Below, one piece after another: positions 1-7,728 of a DNA stretch of 64,000 bases (position 1 is the first letter of the stretch; each line of letters opens with the position of its first letter). Origin of the DNA: Alphaproteobacteria bacterium (GTDB lineage: Bacteria > Pseudomonadota > Alphaproteobacteria > ATCC43930 > CGMCC-115725); contig JAJPHB010000079.1 of NCBI GenBank assembly GCA_021325525.1, positions 1-64,000 on the forward strand. The letters run 5' to 3'. The translations under genes and the position numbers were made by a program. Under the pieces are notes generated by a model. That model was not told the DNA's origin. It ran no database searches and worked only from the letters and a program-made list of their open reading frames with translations.

Positions 1-30
1 GAGGCGCTGCCGGGAGAGGCGCTGCCGGGA
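1..30. repeat. 15-bp direct tandem repeat, two copies, at the window edge
   Basis: The unit GAGGCGCTGCCGGGA occurs twice in immediate succession, with a degenerate third start just after it. One frame (from base 3) reads through the repeat as Gly/Ala-rich codons to a TAG at 66-68, so the repeat may be the low-complexity C-terminus of a gene entering from the left. Too little is visible to name that gene. Confidence 0.6.
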
Positions 31-79
31 GCGCGAGGCGCTATCGCGGCGGCGCGGCGGCGGTGTAGGCTGCGCCGCC

Positions 80-934
80 GTGACCGGAGACCCGACCATA
101 GCGCCCGCCCTCGCGCTTCCCGAGCTTGCGCCGGGGACGGTGTGGCTCGTCGGCGCCGGGCCGGGGGAGCCGGGGCTGCTGTCGCTGCTCGCGCTTCACG
201 CGCTGCAGCAGGCGGATATCGTCGTCCATGACGCGCTCGTCGATCCGCGCATCCTTGCCCTCGCGCGGCCGGAGGCAGCGCTGGAATTCGCCGGGAAGCG
301 CGGCGGCAAGCCGTCGCCGCGCCAGCGCGACATCTCGGCGCGGCTCGTCGAGCTGGCGCGCGCCGGCAAGCGCGTCCTCCGCCTCAAAGGCGGCGACCCC
401 TTCGTCTTCGGGCGCGGCGCTGAGGAGGCGCTCGCCCTGGTGGCCGCCGGCATCCCCTTCCGCATCGTGCCCGGCATCACCGCTGGGATCGGCGGCCTCA
501 CCTATGCCGGGATTCCGACGACGCATCGCGAGACCAACGCCGCCGTCACCTTCATCACGGGGCACACCAGCGACGGCACGGTGCCGGACGGGCTCGACTG
601 GGCGGCCCTCGCCAGGGGATCGCCTGTCCTCGTCATCTATATGGCCTTGAAGCACCTGGCGCCCATCGCCGAGCGCCTCCTCGCCGGCGGGCGCGCGCCG
701 GACGAGGCGGTCGCCATCGTCAGCAAGGCGGCGACGCCGGAGCAGCGCGTTCTCGAGACGACGCTGGCCGCCGCCGCCGAGGACGCGGCGCGAGCCGGCA
801 TCGAGCCGCCGGCGCTCGTCGTCCTCGGCGAGGTGGTGCGGCTGCGCGCCGGGCTCGACTGGCTGGGAGCGCTCGAAGGCCGGCGCCTTGCCGCCGATCC
901 GCTCGGCGCCCGGCCGCGGCAGCGGGCCGGATGA
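80..934 (+). CDS. cobA: Uroporphyrinogen-III C-methyltransferase (SUMT)
   Basis: This enzyme transfers two methyl groups from SAM to uroporphyrinogen III to give precorrin-2, the branch point to cobalamin and siroheme. The 284-residue product is a tetrapyrrole methylase. A glycine-rich SAM loop (VWLVGAGPGEPG) lies near residue 21, RLKGGDPFVFGRG near residue 100, and GITAGIGGLTYAGIPTTHR follows. It is a stand-alone SUMT without the CysG dehydrogenase/ferrochelatase half. The GTG start has no clear Shine-Dalgarno sequence, and the same frame is open upstream to the window edge, so the start is provisional. cobB lies 0.7 kb downstream on the same strand, which favours a cobalamin role. Confidence 0.9.
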   Translation: MTGDPTIAPALALPELAPGTVWLVGAGPGEPGLLSLLALHALQQADIVVHDALVDPRILALARPEAALEFAGKRGGKPSPRQRDISARLVELARAGKRVLRLKGGDPFVFGRGAEEALALVAAGIPFRIVPGITAGIGGLTYAGIPTTHRETNAAVTFITGHTSDGTVPDGLDWAALARGSPVLVIYMALKHLAPIAERLLAGGRAPDEAVAIVSKAATPEQRVLETTLAAAAEDAARAGIEPPALVVLGEVVRLRAGLDWLGALEGRRLAADPLGARPRQRAG

Positions 935-1020
935 TGACGAAATGCCGCAGGCGCGCGCGACGGCTGGGCCGGGCGGAATACCGCGCCCATATGGCGAGTC
1001 GCAATCTTCGCCCGGAGTGA

Positions 1021-1659
1021 GTGGATCACGTGTCTCCCGCAGCCAAGCGCGGCATTCTCGTCTTCGTCGTCGGCCTCGCCCTTCTCGTGGGCGCGCTCGT
1101 CTTCGAATACCTTTATTTGACGCCGGGCCCCGGCACCGAGGCGACGGTGCTGGCGCCGCGCGGCGCCGCCGCCATCGGCGGGCCCTTCACGCTCACAGAC
1201 CAGAACGGGCGGGTCCGCCACGACACGGATTTCCACGGCAAGCTGATGCTGGTCTATTTCGGCTACACCTATTGTCCGGATGTCTGCCCGACCGAGCTGC
1301 AGACGATGAGCCAAGCGATGGATATTCTCGGCGCCAAGGGCAAGGAGGTGCAGCCCATCTTCATCACCGTCGACCCTGAGCGAGACACGGTCGAGGAGAT
1401 GAAGGCCTATGCCGCGAATTTCCACCCGCGCCTTCTGGCGCTGACCGGCACGCCGGAGGAGATCGCCCGCGCGGCGCGCGCCTACAAGGTCTTCTACCAG
1501 AAGGCGCCGCAGGCGGATGGCGGCGACTACCTCATGGACCATTCCTCGATCGTCTACCTCATGGGCCGCGACGGCCGCTATCTCGCCCATTTCGGCGGCG
1601 ACACGACGGCGGAGCAAATGGCCGAGGCGATCGCAAAGCAGCTCGACGCCACCTCGTGA
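1021..1659 (+). CDS. SCO1/SenC family copper chaperone
   Basis: SCO proteins are membrane-anchored thioredoxin-fold proteins that help deliver copper to the CuA centre of cytochrome c oxidase. The 212-residue product has an N-terminal transmembrane anchor (about residues 10-30), then the copper-binding CxxxC in YTYCPDVCPTEL and a downstream histidine in the DHSSIVYLMG stretch. The family's Cys-Cys-His set is therefore complete. The start is GTG with GGAG four bases upstream; a second in-frame GTG three codons later is possible. It sits between cobA and cobB, 11 bp before cobB. No cytochrome oxidase genes are visible nearby, so the link to cobalamin genes is probably positional only. Confidence 0.9.
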   Translation: MDHVSPAAKRGILVFVVGLALLVGALVFEYLYLTPGPGTEATVLAPRGAAAIGGPFTLTDQNGRVRHDTDFHGKLMLVYFGYTYCPDVCPTELQTMSQAMDILGAKGKEVQPIFITVDPERDTVEEMKAYAANFHPRLLALTGTPEEIARAARAYKVFYQKAPQADGGDYLMDHSSIVYLMGRDGRYLAHFGGDTTAEQMAEAIAKQLDATS

Positions 1660-1669
1660 GCGGCGCCGC

Positions 1670-2983
1670 ATGAGCGGCGGCCTCGTCATCGCGGCGCCGG
1701 CGTCCGGCAGCGGCAAGACGGTGCTGACGCTGGGGCTCCTGCGCCGCCTCGCCCGCAGCGGGCGAAGGATCGCCTCGGCGAAGACGGGGCCCGACTATAT
1801 CGACCCCTCCTTCCATGCCGCGGCCTCGGGCGCGCCTTGCCTCAACCTCGATCCCTGGGCGATGCGGCGGGAGACGCTGGCTGGCCTCGTCGCCGGGCTC
1901 GAAGCGGGCGCCGAGCGCATTCTCTGCGAAGGCGTCATGGGCCTCTTCGACGGCGCCGGAACGGCGGCCGCGGGCTCGACCGCCGATCTCGCGGCGGCGA
2001 CGGGCTGGCCCGTCGTGCTGGTCCTCGACCTGCGCGGCCAGGCGGCCTCGGCGGCGGCGCTGCTCCGCGGCTTCGTCGAGCATCGCGCCGACGTCTCCGT
2101 CGCCGGCGTCATCCTCAACCGCGTCGGCGGCGAGCGCCACCGCGCGCTCGCCGAGGCCGCGATCGCCAAGGCGCTGCCGGAGCTGCCGATCCTCGGCGCC
2201 GTGCCGCGCCTTCCGGAGATCGCGCTGCCGGCGCGGCATCTGGGGCTCGTCCCGGCGGGCGAGCACGCCGATCTCGACGCCTTTCTCGACCGCGCCGCCG
2301 AGCTCGTCGCCGGACATCTCGATCTCGACGCCCTCCTTCGCCTCGCGCGTCCGTCGCGCCTCGGGCCGGCGGCGCCGCCCTCGCCGCTGCCGCCTCTCGG
2401 CCAGCGCATCGCCGTGGCGCGCGACGCCGCCTTCGCCTTCCTCTACGAGGCGACGCTCGCGGGCTGGCGCCGCGCCGGCGCCGAGCTTCTCTTCTTCTCG
2501 CCTCTCGCCGACGAGGCGCCGGCGGCGGCGGCCGATGCCGTCTACCTCCCGGGCGGCTATCCCGAGCTCCATGCCGGGCGCCTCGCCACGAGCCGACGAT
2601 TCCGCGCCGGGCTGCGGGCGGCGGCCGAGCGCGGCGCGCCGGTCTTCGCCGAATGCGGCGGCTACATGGCGATCGGCGAAGGGCTCATCGACGGCGCGGG
2701 CGAGCGCCATCAGATGGCGGGGCTGCTGCCGCTCGTCACCTCCTTCGCGGCGCCGCGCCTCCATCTCGGCTACCGCGCCTTGCGCCTGCTCGACGCCTCG
2801 CCGCTCGGCCCCGCCGGCGCGCGGTTCCGCGGCCACGAATTCCACTACGCGCGCATCGTCGCCGAAGGGCCGGGGACGCCGCTTTTCGAGACGGCGGATG
2901 CCGATGGCGCGCCGCTCGGCGCCGCCGGCCTGCGCCGCGGCAGCGTCGGCGGCAGCTTCCTCCACCTCGTCGATCGGGCGTGA
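1670..2983 (+). CDS. cobB: Cobyrinate / hydrogenobyrinate a,c-diamide synthase
   Basis: This enzyme performs ATP- and glutamine-dependent amidation of the a and c carboxylates of (hydrogeno)byrinic acid in cobalamin synthesis. The 437-residue product has an N-terminal P-loop domain (IAAPASGSGKTVLTLGL, residues 7-23), then TGPDYIDPSFH. A C-terminal class I glutamine amidotransferase domain carries the nucleophile in PVFAECGGYMA and the FRGHEFHYA histidine region. The frame is open further upstream into the SCO gene, but the ATG at 1670 immediately precedes the family N-terminus. Sequence alone does not separate the aerobic (CobB) from the anaerobic (CbiA) substrate. Confidence 0.93.
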   Translation: MSGGLVIAAPASGSGKTVLTLGLLRRLARSGRRIASAKTGPDYIDPSFHAAASGAPCLNLDPWAMRRETLAGLVAGLEAGAERILCEGVMGLFDGAGTAAAGSTADLAAATGWPVVLVLDLRGQAASAAALLRGFVEHRADVSVAGVILNRVGGERHRALAEAAIAKALPELPILGAVPRLPEIALPARHLGLVPAGEHADLDAFLDRAAELVAGHLDLDALLRLARPSRLGPAAPPSPLPPLGQRIAVARDAAFAFLYEATLAGWRRAGAELLFFSPLADEAPAAAADAVYLPGGYPELHAGRLATSRRFRAGLRAAAERGAPVFAECGGYMAIGEGLIDGAGERHQMAGLLPLVTSFAAPRLHLGYRALRLLDASPLGPAGARFRGHEFHYARIVAEGPGTPLFETADADGAPLGAAGLRRGSVGGSFLHLVDRA

Positions 2984-3016
2984 CGGCCGGCTCGGTCCCG
3001 GCAGGCCGGCGGGAGA

Positions 3017-3181
3017 TCAGGTGAAGACGAAATAGGCGGCGATCGGCAGCATGACGGCGACGCCGTCGAGCGGCCAGGTCCAGCCCGACATGGTCAGCAG
3101 CACGACGAATCCCAGGGCGGCGCCGGCGAGCACCAGATGCGCCGGACCGATCACGAATTTGCGCCGGCTGCGGCCTCTCAT
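3017..3181 (-). CDS. Small two-helix membrane protein (hypothetical)
   Basis: This is a 54-codon ORF with a basic N-terminus (MRGRSRRKF) followed by two hydrophobic stretches, about residues 14-31 and 37-53, separated by SGWTWPLDG. The composition is that of a small inner-membrane protein. I do not recognise a family. It lies 120 bp downstream of the amidohydrolase gene on the same strand and converges on cobB with a 33-bp gap. There is no strong Shine-Dalgarno sequence before the ATG. The main support is the coherent hydrophobic pattern, so this is moderately uncertain. Confidence 0.45.
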   Translation of the reverse strand: MRGRSRRKFVIGPAHLVLAGAALGFVVLLTMSGWTWPLDGVAVMLPIAAYFVFT

Positions 3182-3301
3182 GTTGCGTCGTCTGCCCGTG
3201 TTTTCCGCTCGAAGAGTATGCCGAGTTTCGCCGCAGCGCGGCCGGTCGGCAAGGCGAAAACGACTCGCGATATTCGCGATAAGGTGGCACAGGGCGCGCG
3301 C

Positions 3302-4813
3302 TCAGAGGCGTGCCGCGTAAGTATCGGCGGCGAGCGGATGGGTGAGGCAGCGGCGGTAGATGCGCTCATAGACCGGCCGAATCGCTTCGACGGCTTTCTC
3401 GGCCCCGTCGATGAGCGGGCGCAGCTCCGCGTGAAGCGCGGCGATCTCGGCGACGACCGCTGCCTCGTCGATCCCGGTGAGGCGCCCCTCGCGCATGACG
3501 ATGCGGCCGTCGACCAGCACCGTGTCGAGGCTCGCCCCGGTCTCGGCGAAGACGAGCTGGCGCAGCGGATCGTTGAGCGGAACGAAGGGAATGCGGTCGA
3601 GCCGGTAGAGGGCGAGATCGGCGAGACAGCCGACTTCGAGCGCCCCCAGCTCTGCCGCGCGCCCGAGCGCCGCCGCGCCGCCGAGGGTGCCGGCGCGCCA
3701 CGCCTCCTTGGCGCCGACCCATCGCTCGAAATCATCGCCCCGCAGCTTGTGCAGCAGCGCCGTCGCGGCGACGACACCCTGCATGTTGGCCGTCTCGATC
3801 GAGCCGCAGCCGTCGCTGCCGAGGCTGACATTGACGCCGGCATCGAGGAGGGCGCGCAGCGGCGCGAGGCCGGAGCCGAGCTTCAAATTGCTGACCGGGT
3901 TGTGCTGCACGCTGGCGCCGGCCTCGGCGACAAGCTCGATCTCGGCCGGCGTCAGCCAGACCGCGTGGATGAGGCTGACGCGCTTGCCGAGGAAGCCGAT
4001 GCGATGGAGATGCTCGATCGGCGTCGCGCCGAGGAGGAGGTGGCCGGTCACCACCTGGAGCCGCGTCTCCTGCGCGTGGATGATGAGCGGCAGATCGTGG
4101 CGCTCGGCGAGATCATCGCAGCGCCGGAGGAAATCCGTCGTGCAGCGCTGCGGCGCCGAAGGCGCGACGACGAAGCCGACGCGGTGGCGCTTCGGATTGC
4201 GGTTCGCCGCGAGGTCGCTCGCATAGTCGAAGATCTCCTCGGGCGCGGAGCGCTTGCCGGCATCGAGGCGGCGCAGGAGTTCCGCCGGACACTCCTCCTC
4301 GAGGAAGGGCACGCTGCGGTAGAAGGGCTTGTCCATGAGGCTGAGGCCGAGATAGGCGCGCAGCCCGATATCCTCATAGGCGCGGAACGCCGCCTCGACA
4401 TGATCGGGCCGGAGCACCGGGCTCACATTCATGTCGTCGACGATCGTCGTCGTGCCCGAGCGCAGCGCCTCGATCGCGCCGACGAGGGTGCGCAGATAGA
4501 CGTGGCGCGCCGTGAGCGGCAGCGGCGCGAAGGGGCGCACGTAGTTCATCCACAGTTCGAGCGGCAGATTGTCGTAGCGGCCCTTCTGGAAATGCTCGTG
4601 CGAGTGATAATGGCCGTTGACGAGGCCGGGGGCGGCGAGGCGGTTCTCGGCCGCGACGATCTCGCCGCCGGGCAGCTCGCCGCCGCTCGGCCGGATGTCG
4701 CGGATGCGCCCCTCGGCGAGGATGATGTCGACGGGCCCCGGGCTCAGCACGGCGTCGCGCCCGAGAAGCGCGTGACAGCCGCGCAGGATGATGCGGCGCT
4801 GGCCCGCTGTCAT
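3302..4813 (-). CDS. ATZ/TRZ-type metal-dependent amidohydrolase
   Basis: This 503-residue member of the amidohydrolase superfamily resembles the atrazine chlorohydrolase / S-adenosylhomocysteine-MTA deaminase / guanine deaminase branch. The metal-site HxH appears as NGHYHSHEHF. Later ligand motifs are IIHAQET, SLIHAVWLTP, the HNPVSNLKLGSG loop and SLGSDG with the catalytic Asp. These enzymes hydrolyse C-N or C-Cl bonds on N-heterocycles. Its ATG overlaps the TGA of the dihydropyrimidinase gene (ATGA at 4810-4813), so the two are almost certainly co-translated and probably act on related cyclic amides or ureides. The exact substrate cannot be read from sequence. Confidence 0.88.
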   Translation of the reverse strand: MTAGQRRIILRGCHALLGRDAVLSPGPVDIILAEGRIRDIRPSGGELPGGEIVAAENRLAAPGLVNGHYHSHEHFQKGRYDNLPLELWMNYVRPFAPLPLTARHVYLRTLVGAIEALRSGTTTIVDDMNVSPVLRPDHVEAAFRAYEDIGLRAYLGLSLMDKPFYRSVPFLEEECPAELLRRLDAGKRSAPEEIFDYASDLAANRNPKRHRVGFVVAPSAPQRCTTDFLRRCDDLAERHDLPLIIHAQETRLQVVTGHLLLGATPIEHLHRIGFLGKRVSLIHAVWLTPAEIELVAEAGASVQHNPVSNLKLGSGLAPLRALLDAGVNVSLGSDGCGSIETANMQGVVAATALLHKLRGDDFERWVGAKEAWRAGTLGGAAALGRAAELGALEVGCLADLALYRLDRIPFVPLNDPLRQLVFAETGASLDTVLVDGRIVMREGRLTGIDEAAVVAEIAALHAELRPLIDGAEKAVEAIRPVYERIYRRCLTHPLAADTYAARL

Positions 4814-6219
4814 CGGCTTGCCGCCGCGGGCGGCAGGGCGCAAGTGAGGAAGCGGCCGCGGCCCTTCTGCGCCAGCAGCGCGCCGTCGCGGCAGACGATT
4901 TCGCCGCGCGACAGCGTCGCCACCGGCCAGCCCTTCAGGCGCATGCCCTCATAGGGCGTATAATCGACATTGTGATGCAGCATCGCATTGGTGAGCGCGA
5001 CCGCGCGCGCCGGATCCCAGAGGACGAGGTCGGCATCGGCGCCGACGGCGATCGTCCCCTTCCGCGGGTAGATGCCGTAGAGCTTCGCCGGGTTGGTCGC
5101 GGTCAGCGCGACGAAGCCGGCGAGGTCGATGCGCCCTTTGCCGACGCCTTCGGAGAAGAGCAGCGGCAGCCGCGTCTCGATGCCGGGAATGCCGTTCGGC
5201 ACGTGACGGAACGACGCTGTGCTGCCGCGCCGCATCTTGCCGCGCGGATCGGCATAGCGGAAAGGCGCGTGGTCCGAGGAGAGAATGTGGAAGGTGCCGT
5301 TGGCAAGGCCGCTCCAGATGACCTCCTGATTGGCCTTGTCGCGCGGCGGCGGGCTGCAGATGCATTTCGCGCCCGCGAACCCGTCGCCGCCGAGGTCATC
5401 CGCGGTCAGGAACAGATATTGCGGGCAGGTCTCGGCGAAGACGCGGAGGCCCCGGCCCTGGGCGAGGCGGATCTGCTCGACCGCCTCGGCGCCCGAGACA
5501 TGGACGATCAGCACCGGAACATCGACGATCTCGGCGAGCGTCAAGGCGCGGTGCGTCGCCTCGCGCTCGACCGCGGCCGGACGCGAGGCGGCGTGGAAGA
5601 GGGGCGCCGTCTTCCCGGCGGCTTCGAGGCGCTCCGTCAGCCAGGCGATGCAGTCGCTGTTCTCGGCATGGATCATGGTGAGCGCGCCCTCGCGCCGGGC
5701 GAGCGACAGAACCGCGAGCATCTGCCGGTCGTCGAGCTTCAGATCGTCATAGGTCATATAGACCTTGAAAGATGTGTATCCTTCGCGGATGAGGGCCGGC
5801 AGCTCCTGGCCCAGCACCTGCTCCGAGGGATCGGAGACGATGAGATGGAAGGCGTAGTCGATGACCGGCTTTCCGGCGGCGCGGCGGTGATAATCCTCGA
5901 CCGCGGCGCGCAGCGTCTGCCCCTTCTGCTGGCAGGCGAAGGGGATGACCGTTGTCGTGCCGCCGAACGCCGCCGAGACCGTTCCCGTGTAGAAATCATC
6001 GGCCATGACCGAGCCGTCCGCCATCGGCTGATCGAGATGGCAATGGGCGTCGACCCCGCCCGGCGTCACGATGAGGCCCGCGGCGTCGATCTCCTCGCGG
6101 CCGCGCGGCAAATCGGCGCCGAGGGCGGCGATACGGCCGTCGCCGATGCCGATATCGCAGAGGACGGCGTCCGCCGCCGTCGCCACCAAACCGCCTCTGA
6201 TGACGCGATCGAAGCCCAT
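4810..6219 (-). CDS. hydA: Dihydropyrimidinase / D-hydantoinase
   Basis: The enzyme opens dihydrouracil, dihydrothymine or 5-substituted hydantoins to N-carbamoyl amino acids. The 469-residue product is typical in length. It has the DAHCHLD metal motif, the carboxylated-lysine region TSFKVYMTYDD (which includes the substrate-site Tyr), the metal histidines of HAEN and HVSG, and the catalytic Asp in ILSSDHAPF. A purine-rich Shine-Dalgarno sequence (GGGGAGGGG) precedes the ATG. It is the first gene of a two-gene operon with the amidohydrolase and is divergent from the AMDase-like gene across 80 bp. No N-carbamoyl amino acid amidohydrolase of the usual type is visible nearby. Confidence 0.92.
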   Translation of the reverse strand: MGFDRVIRGGLVATAADAVLCDIGIGDGRIAALGADLPRGREEIDAAGLIVTPGGVDAHCHLDQPMADGSVMADDFYTGTVSAAFGGTTTVIPFACQQKGQTLRAAVEDYHRRAAGKPVIDYAFHLIVSDPSEQVLGQELPALIREGYTSFKVYMTYDDLKLDDRQMLAVLSLARREGALTMIHAENSDCIAWLTERLEAAGKTAPLFHAASRPAAVEREATHRALTLAEIVDVPVLIVHVSGAEAVEQIRLAQGRGLRVFAETCPQYLFLTADDLGGDGFAGAKCICSPPPRDKANQEVIWSGLANGTFHILSSDHAPFRYADPRGKMRRGSTASFRHVPNGIPGIETRLPLLFSEGVGKGRIDLAGFVALTATNPAKLYGIYPRKGTIAVGADADLVLWDPARAVALTNAMLHHNVDYTPYEGMRLKGWPVATLSRGEIVCRDGALLAQKGRGRFLTCALPPAAASR

Positions 6220-6299
6220 GGCCGCCCCTCCCCGGCGCGTTTCGGCGGCTTCGGCCCGGCCGCCCTTGCTCAGCCGACATTGCCTGAAAGGATATTCGC

Positions 6300-7043
6300 T
6301 TGCCGATCCGACGTCTTGGAATTCTGACGCCCTCCTCGAACACCGTGCTGGAGCCGATGACGCAGGCGATGCTGGCCGGGTTGGACGAGGTGAGCGCGCA
6401 TTTCTCGCGCTTCCGCGTCACGGAAATTTCCCTCTCGAAGGCAGCGCTCGGCCAGTTCGATTTCGAGCCCATCCTCACAAGCGCCCGCCTCCTCGCCGAA
6501 GCCAGGGTCGACGCGATCGCCTGGAGCGGCACCTCGGGCGGCTGGCTCGGCTTCGAGATCGAGCGCGAGCTGTGCCGGCGCATTCGCGCCGAGACGCGGA
6601 TCCCGGCGACCACATCCACCCTGGCGCTGCTCGAAGCGCTGGAGTTGACGGGGGCGCGCGCACTCGGCTGGGCGACGCCCTATATCGGCGAGATTCAGGA
6701 GCGGATCATCGCCACCTTCGCCGCGGCCGGCTTCTCCTGCCGCGCCGAGCGCCACCTTTCCGACCGCGGCAATTTCTCCTTCGCGGAGATCGGCGAGGAC
6801 CGCATCGAGAGGATGGTCCGCGAGGTCGCGGCGGAGAAGCCCGACGCCGCCATCATCTTTTGCACCAATCTGCGCGGCGCCCGCCTCGTACAGCGGCTCG
6901 AAGACGAGCTGGACCTCCCCATCTATGACAGCGTCGCCCTCGCGCTCTGGAAGGCGCTGGCGCTGGCCGGAGCGGATCCGCGCCGCGTGCGGAATTGGGG
7001 CCGTCTCTTCTCGGTGGTTCCGCGGAACGACGCGCCCGCGTGA
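6300..7043 (+). CDS. Asp/Glu racemase superfamily protein, arylmalonate decarboxylase/maleate isomerase type
   Basis: This 247-residue member of the aspartate/glutamate racemase superfamily has a TTG start with AAAGGA nine bases upstream. Racemases and maleate isomerases normally use two cysteines. Here the first position is Gly77 in WSGTSGG, while the second cysteine, Cys188 in AIIFCTNLRG, is present. That Gly/Cys pattern is the one known for arylmalonate decarboxylase. Further resemblance to that enzyme is seen in PATTSTLALLEAL, WATPYIGEIQER and the C-terminal NWGRLFS. A decarboxylase or isomerase role on a dicarboxylate is inferred. It is divergent from the dihydropyrimidinase and followed by an isochorismatase-fold gene. 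Confidence 0.8.
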   Translation: MPIRRLGILTPSSNTVLEPMTQAMLAGLDEVSAHFSRFRVTEISLSKAALGQFDFEPILTSARLLAEARVDAIAWSGTSGGWLGFEIERELCRRIRAETRIPATTSTLALLEALELTGARALGWATPYIGEIQERIIATFAAAGFSCRAERHLSDRGNFSFAEIGEDRIERMVREVAAEKPDAAIIFCTNLRGARLVQRLEDELDLPIYDSVALALWKALALAGADPRRVRNWGRLFSVVPRNDAPA

Positions 7044-7089
7044 CCGCCGAGGCGCGGCCGAACCTCGGCGGCGCCCCCAATGTTTGCCG

Positions 7090-7692
7090 ATGGTGCCTCT
7101 CAGAGTCGGCCCTTTGACGGCGAGGACGGCGCATCTCTGCATCGACATGCAGAACCTCTTCGCCGAGGACACGCCCTGGCACACACCCTGGATGGCGCGC
7201 GTGCGGCCCGTCGTCGCCAGCATTGCCGAGCGCCATGCCGAGCGGACGATCTTCACGCGCTTCATTCCGCCGCAGCGGGCCGATGGCGCGCCGGGCGCCT
7301 GGCGGCGCTATTTCGCGCGCTGGCGCGCGCTGACGCGCGAGCATCTCGACCCGCGCCTTCTCGATCTCGTCCCGCCTGTCGCCGCGCTGACCCCGCCCGC
7401 CGCCTGCATCGACAAGAGCGTCTATTCGCCCTTCGCCGCGCCGCCGCTCCTCAATCTGCTGCGCCGCCGCGGCGCCGACAGCCTCGTCGTCACCGGCGCC
7501 GAGACGGATGTCCGCGTTCTCGCGGCGGTGATGGATGCGGTCGATCTCGGCTTTCGCGTGGTGCTGGCGGTCGACGCCCTGTGCAGCGCCTCGGACCGGA
7601 CGCATGAGGCGCTCCTCACGCTCTACCGCGAGCGCTTCAGCGAGCAGATCGAGACGGCCGATGCGGAGACGATTCTGGCGTGCTGGCTCTGA
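7090..7692 (+). CDS. Isochorismatase-fold hydrolase lacking the catalytic Cys
   Basis: This 200-residue member of the isochorismatase / cysteine hydrolase family includes nicotinamidases, N-carbamoylsarcosine amidases and maleamate amidohydrolases among its relatives. Of the Asp-Lys-Cys triad, Asp19 (LCIDMQN) and Lys109 (CIDKSVYSPF) are present. The cysteine of the usual TDVCV motif is Arg142 (TGAETDVRVLAA; codon CGC). It may be a non-cysteine hydrolase, as isochorismatases proper are, or inactive. It follows the AMDase-like gene by 46 bp, a pairing reminiscent of maleate isomerase with maleamate amidohydrolase in nicotinate catabolism. The open frame extends upstream, but the ATG at 7090 fits the family N-terminus. 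Confidence 0.85.
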   Translation: MVPLRVGPLTARTAHLCIDMQNLFAEDTPWHTPWMARVRPVVASIAERHAERTIFTRFIPPQRADGAPGAWRRYFARWRALTREHLDPRLLDLVPPVAALTPPAACIDKSVYSPFAAPPLLNLLRRRGADSLVVTGAETDVRVLAAVMDAVDLGFRVVLAVDALCSASDRTHEALLTLYRERFSEQIETADAETILACWL

Positions 7693-7695
7693 GGA

Positions 7696-7721
7696 GCGGC
7701 GCCGGTCGCGACCGGCGCCGC
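7696..7721. terminator. 26-bp perfect palindrome between convergent genes
   Basis: This is a perfect inverted repeat centred between 7708 and 7709, entirely inside the 36-bp gap between two convergent genes. It could fold as a very GC-rich hairpin in either transcript. No T-run follows on either strand, so it is a candidate bidirectional terminator or 3'-end stabiliser rather than a textbook intrinsic terminator. Confidence 0.6.
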
Positions 7722-7728
7722 CGCCCCG

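Noticed and set aside
3137-6327. Long plus-strand frames opposite the amidohydrolase and dihydropyrimidinase genes
   Set aside because: They are shadows of coupled, motif-bearing genes on the minus strand.
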